Shown piece by piece: positions 1-4,240 of a stretch of 5,072 nt of DNA (its first letter is position 1; each line of letters starts with the position of its first letter). Location of the stretch: positions 1-5,072 of the forward strand of contig DATLJF010000147.1 of NCBI GenBank assembly GCA_035539015.1, written 5' to 3'. Both the position numbers and the translations under genes were made by a program. The stretch comes from Stenotrophomonas_A sp035539015 (lineage in GTDB: Bacteria; Pseudomonadota; Gammaproteobacteria; Xanthomonadales; Xanthomonadaceae). Under the pieces are notes generated by a model, which saw only the letters and a list, made by a program, of their open reading frames with translations, was not told the origin of the DNA and ran no database searches.

Positions 1-282
1 AAGGTGCCGGTGGAAGGCTCGCCGCATGAACTGGTGGCGCGCTTCGTCGCCGCCGTCCAGGCCCAGGCGGAGGGTTCTGCCTTCGAGGGCGCGCGCATTG
101 CCACCATCGATGGCCTGCGTGCGGACTTCACCGATGGTTGGGGCCTGGTGCGCGCATCCAACACCACGCCGGTGCTGGTGCTGCGCTTCGAGGCCGAGAA
201 CGAGGTGGCGCTGGCGCGCATCCGCGCGCTGTTCAAGGCCCAGCTGGCCGAGTTGCTGCCGGGACGCGAGATCGAGCTGTAA
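1..282 (+). CDS. algC: Phosphomannomutase/phosphoglucomutase, C-terminal part (5' end outside window)
   Basis: This is the last 93 residues of an alpha-D-phosphohexomutase, which interconverts the 6- and 1-phosphates of mannose and glucose in the cytoplasm. The products feed GDP-mannose and UDP-glucose synthesis for LPS and exopolysaccharide. The frame is open from base 1 and ends at TAA 280-282. Visible residues 37-62 carry the domain IV signature: DGLR, then GWGLVRASNTTPVLVLRFE. Its R-A-S-N-T-T loop (R51, S53, N54, T55) binds the substrate phosphate, and the stretch nearly matches Pseudomonas AlgC as I recall it. The catalytic phosphoserine, metal-binding and sugar-binding domains lie to the left of the window, so activity cannot be judged. 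Some relatives have a long N-terminal membrane extension, which cannot be tested here. A terminator follows 20 nt after the stop. The family call is firm. The symbol rests on similarity to AlgC; xanA/spgM-type paralogues are the alternative. Confidence 0.9.
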   Translation, partial: KVPVEGSPHELVARFVAAVQAQAEGSAFEGARIATIDGLRADFTDGWGLVRASNTTPVLVLRFEAENEVALARIRALFKAQLAELLPGREIEL

Positions 283-302
283 GGCGGTACGAGCGAAACA
301 AG

Positions 303-329
303 AAGGGCGGCCATTGGCCGCCCTTTTTT
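303..329. terminator. Intrinsic terminator, probably bidirectional
   Basis: A perfect 10-bp inverted repeat (AAGGGCGGCC at 303-312, GGCCGCCCTT at 316-325) closes on a 3-nt ATT loop. Six Ts follow on the + strand (324-329), the standard Rho-independent form, 20 nt after the mutase stop codon. Read on the - strand, the same stem is followed by TTCTTGTTT, a weaker U-rich tail, after the stop of the exported-protein gene at 345. One hairpin therefore probably ends both converging transcripts, better in the + direction. Confidence 0.88.
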
Positions 330-344
330 ATGCCTGGCGGGTGA

Positions 345-1016
345 TCAGCTCGACTGCGGCGCCTTCATGACGCGGTAGCGCGCGATGATCTGCTCGATCT
401 CGCCATCCAGTTCGGCGCGCTGGCGCTCGAAGCTGGCCTGCAGGCGCTGCTGCCACAGCAGTTCGCGGTGCCGGCCCTGGATATCGTTGGCGAGCTTGTC
501 GGCCACCTTCTGCCCGGCCAGCTCGCGGTTGCCCGCTTCGCGCAACAGGGTGATGAGGCCATCGCGCAGGCTGGTGACGTTGTAGCGTGCGGTCTGCACG
601 TTGTTGTCGATCAGCGCGGTGCGCTCGGCGAACACCCGGCGCAGGTCATCTTCGCTCTGGAAGGTGGTGAGCATCGCCTGCTCGGTGCGCTTGCGGGTCT
701 GTTCGGCGGCCAGGTCGGCTTGCGCCTGGGCCGCGGCAGCGGCGGCGGCGGCGCGCTCTTCAGCGGTCAGCGCACGGTCGATCGCGGCACTGCGCGTGCC
801 GCTGTTGGCGTTGATCTCGTCGCGGGCACGGTTGAGCGCATCCGAAGGCAGCGTATCGCTGCACACGCGCTGGCCGTTCTGGTCCCAGCAATAGAGCTTC
901 TTCGGCGTGGCCGGCGCCTTGCTGGTCTTTCTCGGCTGGGCGTGCGCAGGCAGCGCCAGCACGGCAACGGCAATGGCGGCGATGCCGAGCATCGCCTTCC
1001 TGGTGTTTGGCATCAT
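345..1016 (-). CDS. Exported DUF4124-like protein of unknown function
   Basis: This 223-residue protein has a clear Sec signal peptide: basic residues at 6-7, a hydrophobic core at about 9-22, and a signal peptidase I site after ALPAHA at residue 26. It is thus probably periplasmic; I see no lipobox. Residues 41-57 (LYCWDQNGQRVCSDTLP) resemble the short beta-hairpin of DUF4124 proteins, with C43 and C52 placed for a disulfide. From about residue 62 the chain is charged and helical, with an alanine-rich run at 88-97 and heptad-like Leu/Arg/Glu spacing to the end, suggesting a coiled-coil rod. ATG at 1014-1016 or its in-frame neighbour at 1011-1013 could start it. AGGGGG at 1022-1027 (minus strand) lies 5 nt from the first and 8 nt from the second. 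It follows pyrE by 18 nt and is probably cotranscribed with it. No enzymatic motif is seen and no function is proposed. Confidence 0.85.
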   Translation of the reverse strand: MMPNTRKAMLGIAAIAVAVLALPAHAQPRKTSKAPATPKKLYCWDQNGQRVCSDTLPSDALNRARDEINANSGTRSAAIDRALTAEERAAAAAAAAQAQADLAAEQTRKRTEQAMLTTFQSEDDLRRVFAERTALIDNNVQTARYNVTSLRDGLITLLREAGNRELAGQKVADKLANDIQGRHRELLWQQRLQASFERQRAELDGEIEQIIARYRVMKAPQSS

Positions 1017-1034
1017 GGCAGCCCCCTGCTGTCC

Positions 1035-1694
1035 TCAGCCCGATGTGTCGGTACCGTAGCGGGCACGGTAGGCCAGCAGCGGTTCGCGGTAGCCGACAAG
1101 TTCCGGGTTTCCGGCGGCAAAATCAAGCAGGTCGCCCAGATTGGCCACCGCCACCACGGCGATGCCGGCTTCGGCGGCCACTGCCTGCGCGGCCGAGCGC
1201 CGGTCCTGCTCGCTGGCGATCTCCTGCCGGTCCAGGGCCACGACAATCCCCGCCGGCTGGCCACCGGCCTGGCGAATGATCTCCAGGGCCTCGCGGATCG
1301 CGGTGCCGGCGGTGATGACGTCATCGACGATCAGCACCTTGCGCCCGCCCAGCGGCGCGCCGATCAGGCTGCCGCCCTCGCCATGGGCCTTGGCTTCCTT
1401 GCGGTTGAAGGCCAGTGGCAGGTCGCGGCCACGGCCGGCGAACTCGCAGGCCAGCGCGGTGGCCAGCGGGATGCCCTTGTAGGCCGGGCCGAAGACCAGG
1501 TCGAAGTCCAGGCCGGCGGCATGGATCGCGTCGGCATAGCAACGGGCCAGTGCGGCGGTCTTGGCGCCCGAATCGAAGCGCCCGGCATTGAAGAAGTACG
1601 GGCTCAGGCGGCCGGACTTCAAGGTGAACTCGCCAAAGCGCAGGGCGTCGGCGGCCAGGGCCAGTTCGAGGAAGCGTTGCCGGTGGTCGGTCAT
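1035..1694 (-). CDS. pyrE: Orotate phosphoribosyltransferase
   Basis: PyrE joins orotate to PRPP to give orotidine 5'-monophosphate and pyrophosphate, the fifth step of UMP synthesis, in the cytoplasm. The 219-residue product is close to the usual 213 or so. It shows TLKSGR at 24-29, FFNAGRF at 34-40, the GPAYKG loop at 69-74, the mobile catalytic loop at 97-108 (R98, K99, K102, H104, GEGG), and the PRPP-binding motif VLIVDDVITAGTA at 120-132, with its two adjacent aspartates. I chose ATG 1692-1694 because MTDHRQRFLELAL begins where the family normally begins. An in-frame ATG at 1725-1727 would add 11 residues (MLLSSPSAPLA) and has a better Shine-Dalgarno, so the longer form cannot be excluded. 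The gene is divergent from the ExoIII homologue, as pyrE is from crc in Pseudomonas, and leads the exported-protein gene. Confidence 0.96.
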   Translation of the reverse strand: MTDHRQRFLELALAADALRFGEFTLKSGRLSPYFFNAGRFDSGAKTAALARCYADAIHAAGLDFDLVFGPAYKGIPLATALACEFAGRGRDLPLAFNRKEAKAHGEGGSLIGAPLGGRKVLIVDDVITAGTAIREALEIIRQAGGQPAGIVVALDRQEIASEQDRRSAAQAVAAEAGIAVVAVANLGDLLDFAAGNPELVGYREPLLAYRARYGTDTSG

Positions 1695-1732
1695 GGCGAG
1701 CGGGGCAGAGGGGGAGGACAAAAGCATAGCGG

Positions 1733-1736
1733 CTCC
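1733..1736 (-). promoter_or_regulatory. Shine-Dalgarno supporting an alternative upstream pyrE start
   Basis: On the minus strand GGAG sits 5 nt before the in-frame ATG at 1725-1727. The conventional pyrE start at 1694 is preceded only by a C/T-rich stretch with no purine-rich ribosome site. Sequence conservation favours 1694, while the ribosome-site evidence favours 1727. Confidence 0.35.
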
Positions 1737-1764
1737 GGCCGCGGAAGGTCGCTTGCGGTACGCT

Positions 1765-1794
1765 TTGCGGATTCTTTCGTGCCACGCCTACAAC
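1765..1794 (+). promoter_or_regulatory. Candidate sigma-70 promoter of the nuclease-ampG operon
   Basis: TTGCGG (1765-1770), 18 nt of spacer, then TACAAC (1789-1794) form a weak but recognisable -35/-10 pair (3/6 and 4/6 matches). Initiation would fall at about 1800-1801, on the start codon of the nuclease gene. No Shine-Dalgarno precedes that ATG, so a leaderless transcript is possible. A near-repeat of the -35 region, GCTTGCGG at 1751-1758 against GCTTTGCGG at 1762-1770, lies 11 bp upstream, about one helical turn, and could be a regulator site. Confidence 0.35.
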
Positions 1795-1799
1795 CATCC

Positions 1800-2600
1800 A
1801 TGCGCATCATCAGCTTCAACGCCAACGGCCTGCGTTCGGCGGCCAGCAAGGGTTTCTTCGATTGGTTCGCCCAGCAGCAGGCCGATGTGCTGTGCGTGCA
1901 GGAGACCAAGGCCCAGGAACATCAACTGGCCGGCCCGGAATTCCTGCCGCCGGGCTATCGCGCCTGGTTTCGCGACGCCAGCACCAAGAAGGGCTACAGC
2001 GGCGTGGCGATCTACAGCCGCCGTGAGCCGGACGAGATCCGTACTTCGCTGGGGTGGGACGAGTTCGATGAAGAAGGTCGCTACATCGAGGCCCGCTACG
2101 GGGGCCTGAGCGTGGTGTCCTTCTATATCCCCTCCGGCTCCTCCGGTGAGCTGCGGCAGGGCTTCAAGTTCAAGGTGATGGACTGGTTGCGGCCGACGCT
2201 GGCGCAATGGCTGGCCAGCGATCGCCAATACGTGTTGTGCGGCGATTGGAACATCGTGCGTTCGGCCCTGGACATCCGCAATTGGAAGTCCAACCAGAAG
2301 AACTCCGGCTGCCTGCCGCCCGAGCGCGACTGGCTCAACGGCCAGTGCGCCGACACGTTGGCCGACGCCGATGCCGCGCTTGGCCGTGGCTGGGTGGACA
2401 CCTACCGCGTGCTGCATCCGCAGGGCGAGGACTACACCTGGTGGAGCAATCGCGGCGCCGCCCGCGCCAACAACGTGGGCTGGCGCATCGACTACCAGTT
2501 CGCCACGCCGGGCCTGCGCGAGCGCCTGCGCGGCTGCTCGATCTACCGTGACCAGCGCTTCTCCGACCACGCGCCCTATATCGTGGACTACGACCTGTGA
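1800..2600 (+). CDS. xthA: Exonuclease III (AP endonuclease) family protein, Crc-like in layout but with the catalytic set intact
   Basis: This 266-residue protein of the endonuclease/exonuclease/phosphatase fold should cut DNA at abasic sites and remove 3' blocks or nucleotides in base excision repair. The family residues are all present: N7 (FNANGLR), E35 (QETK), Y109 (FYIPSG), D149 and N151 (GDWNI), D231 (WRIDYQ), D256 and H257 (SDHAPYIVDYD). E. coli ExoIII is 268 residues. The overall sequence, including RIIS, LPSG/IPSG-type and DYQ...TPGLR segments and the VDYD tail, looks closer to Pseudomonas Crc. Crc is a catabolite-repression protein that has lost several of these catalytic residues. 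Its place divergent from pyrE is also that of crc. Here the enzyme appears active. ATG 1800 begins exactly at the conserved MRIISFN and has no Shine-Dalgarno. The stop overlaps the ampG start by 4 nt. In Stenotrophomonas maltophilia a gene called ampN is reported upstream of ampG in one operon, and this may be that gene. Confidence 0.93.
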   Translation: MRIISFNANGLRSAASKGFFDWFAQQQADVLCVQETKAQEHQLAGPEFLPPGYRAWFRDASTKKGYSGVAIYSRREPDEIRTSLGWDEFDEEGRYIEARYGGLSVVSFYIPSGSSGELRQGFKFKVMDWLRPTLAQWLASDRQYVLCGDWNIVRSALDIRNWKSNQKNSGCLPPERDWLNGQCADTLADADAALGRGWVDTYRVLHPQGEDYTWWSNRGAARANNVGWRIDYQFATPGLRERLRGCSIYRDQRFSDHAPYIVDYDL

Positions 2601-3925
2601 CCCCGGCGCCCGCCGCGCCGGCCGCGGCGAAGACTTCCTACAAGGGATGGGCCGGCATCCGCCGCGCCTTCGCCACACCCTCGGCGGGCGCGATGGCGCT
2701 GCTGGGCTTCGGCAGCGGCTTGCCGTTCCTGTTGATCGCCTCGCAGACGCTGTCCACGCGCCTGCGCGACAACGGCCTGGAGTTGCGCGACATCGGCCTG
2801 ATCAGCCTGGCCAGTTTCTTCTACCTGTTGAAGTTCCTGTGGGCGCCGTTGCTGGACCGCCACGCCTTCCCGCTGTTGGGCTTTCTCGGCCGCCGCCGGT
2901 CGTGGCTGCTGGTCTCCCAGCTCGGCGTGGCGGTGGCGCTGTTCGCGCTGGCGTTCTCGCGGCCGGAGCTGGGCGTGGCCGGGCTGGTCGGCTGGGTGCT
3001 GTTCGCCTCGTTCATGGGTGCCACCCAGGATTCGGTGGTCGATGCCTATCGCATCGAGGTTGCGCCGGAGAGCGCGCAGGCGGCCCTGGCCGCCACTTAC
3101 ATCTTCGGCTACCGGCTCGGCCTGATCGTCGGCGGCGCCGGCGCCCTGTACCTGGCTGAGTTCCTGGGCTGGCAATGGGCCTACATGGCGATGGCCGCGC
3201 TGATGGCATTGCCGTTGCTCACCACGCTGCTGTGCCGTGAGCCGGCGCGCCCGCAAGTCACAGTCGCCCGCTCCATCGATATCGCCGGTGCGTTCTGGCA
3301 GCCGATCAGCAGCTTCTTCTCGCGCAACGGCGCCGGCGTGGCCGTGGCCTTGCTGCTGTTCGTGGGGTTCTTCAAATTCCCCGACCAGGTGATCGGGGTG
3401 ATGGCCGGGCCGTTCTACCTGGATTCGGGCTTCACCAAGGCCGACATCGCCACGGTGTCGAAGTTGTTTGGTGTGTGGATGGGCCTGGTCGGCGCGTTCG
3501 CCGGCGGGGCGGCCGTGGCCGCGTTCGGCTTCCGCCGGATGCTGCTGGTGGCCGCGCTCGGCGTGGCCCTGTCCAACCTGGCCTTCCTGTTGATGGCCCA
3601 GCACCCTGGGCAGCTGTGGGCGTTCTATGCCGCGCTTTCGGCCGACAACCTGTTCCAGGGGTTTGCCGGCGTGGTGCTGGTCGCCTTCATGTCTTCTTTG
3701 ACCGACCGCAACTTCACCGCCACCCAGTACGGGCTGCTGGTCTCGCTGGCCAACCTGCCCGGCAAGTTCGTCGGCGGTGTCTCCGGCTATATCGTCGAGG
3801 CCAGCTCGTACTCCACCTTCTTCATTCTCAGCGCGCTGACGGTGATCCCCACCCTGTTGTTGCTGGCCTGGCTGTGGCGGCGGATCGTAGACCCGGTGGC
3901 GCCGGTTCCCGCAAGCGCCGATTGA
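2597..3925 (+). CDS. ampG: AmpG muropeptide permease (MFS family)
   Basis: AmpG is an inner-membrane, proton-driven transporter that brings GlcNAc-anhydroMurNAc-peptides from the periplasm into the cytoplasm for wall recycling. In bacteria with inducible beta-lactamases it also carries the inducing signal. The 442-residue product is almost all hydrophobic helices after an Ala/Pro-rich start. Family motifs in order are GFGSGLP (37-43), KFLWAPLLDR (79-88), GRRRSWLL (98-105), ATQDSVVDAYR (142-152), GYRLGLIVGG (171-180) and TATQYGLLVSLA (374-385). E. coli AmpG has about 490 residues, so this is a shorter form, perhaps lacking the extra C-terminal helices. The GTG start overlaps the nuclease TGA as GTGA with no good ribosome site, which points to translational coupling. 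An in-frame ATG at 2693 would cut into the first membrane segment and is unlikely. No ampC or ampR is in view. An AmpG-like permease of another specificity is the only real alternative. Confidence 0.94.
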   Translation: MTPAPAAPAAAKTSYKGWAGIRRAFATPSAGAMALLGFGSGLPFLLIASQTLSTRLRDNGLELRDIGLISLASFFYLLKFLWAPLLDRHAFPLLGFLGRRRSWLLVSQLGVAVALFALAFSRPELGVAGLVGWVLFASFMGATQDSVVDAYRIEVAPESAQAALAATYIFGYRLGLIVGGAGALYLAEFLGWQWAYMAMAALMALPLLTTLLCREPARPQVTVARSIDIAGAFWQPISSFFSRNGAGVAVALLLFVGFFKFPDQVIGVMAGPFYLDSGFTKADIATVSKLFGVWMGLVGAFAGGAAVAAFGFRRMLLVAALGVALSNLAFLLMAQHPGQLWAFYAALSADNLFQGFAGVVLVAFMSSLTDRNFTATQYGLLVSLANLPGKFVGGVSGYIVEASSYSTFFILSALTVIPTLLLLAWLWRRIVDPVAPVPASAD

Positions 3926-3950
3926 AAGGTGCGCCGGAACTACCGATGAT
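3922..3950 (+). promoter_or_regulatory. Candidate sigma-70 promoter of the ribbon-helix-helix gene
   Basis: TTGAAA (3922-3927, 5/6 match) and GATGAT (3945-3950, 4/6) are separated by the ideal 17 nt. The -35 box overlaps the ampG stop codon. Initiation is expected near 3957, leaving a leader of about 40 nt before the ATG at 3997. This lets the small gene be expressed apart from ampG. Confidence 0.5.
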
Positions 3951-3956
3951 GCGTTC

Positions 3957-3974
3957 CCGAGGGGGGATCCTCGG
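3957..3974. repeat. Inverted repeat in the leader of the ribbon-helix-helix gene
   Basis: CCGAGG (3957-3962) and CCTCGG (3969-3974) form a perfect 6-bp inverted repeat around GGGGAT. It starts at the predicted transcription start. It could act as an operator or as an RNA hairpin at the 5' end of the transcript. There is no T-tract, so it is not a usual terminator for ampG. Confidence 0.5.
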
Positions 3975-3976
3975 AC

Positions 3977-3985
3977 ACACCGTGT
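3977..3985. repeat. Short palindrome ACAC-C-GTGT, possible operator half-sites
   Basis: This 9-bp palindrome with a single central base lies just upstream of the Shine-Dalgarno GGGGAG (3987-3992). Ribbon-helix-helix dimers bind short palindromes of this kind and often repress their own genes, so this is a candidate binding site. A palindrome this short can occur by chance. Confidence 0.3.
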
Positions 3986-3996
3986 TGGGGAGTGAA

Positions 3997-4224
3997 ATGA
4001 CCGATCTGGTTCTGCGCGACATCGATCCGATGCTGGTCGACCGCATCCGGCGCATTTCCGTGGCCCGCGGCTGGACCCAGCACCAGACGGTCATCAACCT
4101 GATCGAACAAGGGTTGTTCGCCTCGGAGCACGAGGTCCACGGGGGCTTCGAGCATCCCGAAGTCGACGCCCTGGCCGAGGCCATCGCCGCGCTCAAGTTG
4201 ATCCCGTCCGGGGCCAGCTTCTGA
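3997..4224 (+). CDS. Small ribbon-helix-helix-type putative DNA-binding protein
   Basis: This 75-residue protein has the layout of a ribbon-helix-helix (Arc/MetJ/FitA-like) domain. It has a short strand with alternating residues (DLVLRDID, 3-10), a basic first helix (PMLVDRIRRISVARG, 11-25), and a second helix opened by T27 (TQHQTVINLIEQGL, 27-40). The tail (41-75) is acidic and then a predicted helix (VDALAEAIAALKL), possibly for partner binding or oligomerisation. Such proteins bind operators as dimers, and many are antitoxins, but no toxin ORF is adjacent. ATG 3997 is chosen because GGAG ends 4 nt before it and the domain begins at once. In-frame ATGs at 3946 and 3949 would fall in the predicted -10 box and add a sequence unlike the family. 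It lies 71 nt after ampG. The fold comes from pattern reading only and its target is unknown. A plain hypothetical protein is the fallback. Confidence 0.72.
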   Translation: MTDLVLRDIDPMLVDRIRRISVARGWTQHQTVINLIEQGLFASEHEVHGGFEHPEVDALAEAIAALKLIPSGASF

Positions 4225-4240
4225 CCCCTTCAGGCGGGGT
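4224..4240. other. Weak hairpin between converging genes
   Basis: ACCCC (4224-4228) can pair with GGGGT (4236-4240) across a 7-nt loop, spanning the stop codons of the ribbon-helix-helix gene and anmK. There is no T-tract on either strand, so it is at best a poor terminator. No better terminator is seen near either stop. Confidence 0.25.

Noticed and set aside
724..761. GCN-rich tract as a regulatory or phase-variable repeat
   Set aside because: It encodes the alanine run of the exported protein with mixed synonymous codons. It is too imperfect for slipped-strand switching and is explained by protein composition.
1701..1724. Strong Shine-Dalgarno-like GGGGGAGGA on the + strand in the divergent region
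   Set aside because: No start codon follows at a useful distance. It is the complement of the C/T-rich pyrE leader.
1729..1742. GCGGC-TCCG-GCCGC inverted repeat in the divergent region
   Set aside because: A 5-bp stem in DNA this GC-rich is expected by chance. It has no T-tract and no clear link to either promoter.
468..1799. Long + strand open frame running in phase into the nuclease gene, apparently a 710-residue protein
   Set aside because: The part before 1800 is antisense to pyrE and the exported-protein gene, both of which have clear family features. Its translation is low-complexity Gly/Ala/Arg, typical of a GC-rich shadow frame. The real protein starts at the conserved MRIISFN.
1788..2678. 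296-residue minus-strand open frame opposite the nuclease gene
   Set aside because: It is antisense to a gene with an intact catalytic motif set. It shows no recognisable domain and has the composition of a shadow frame.
2588..3604. 338-residue minus-strand open frame opposite ampG
   Set aside because: It is rich in Gln, Arg, Gly and His, as expected for the complement of membrane-protein codons. No motif or ribosome site supports it.
3475..3996. N-terminal extension of the ribbon-helix-helix gene back into ampG
   Set aside because: The frame is open but overlaps ampG, and its translation is Arg/Gly/Pro-rich junk. A good Shine-Dalgarno lies directly before ATG 3997.
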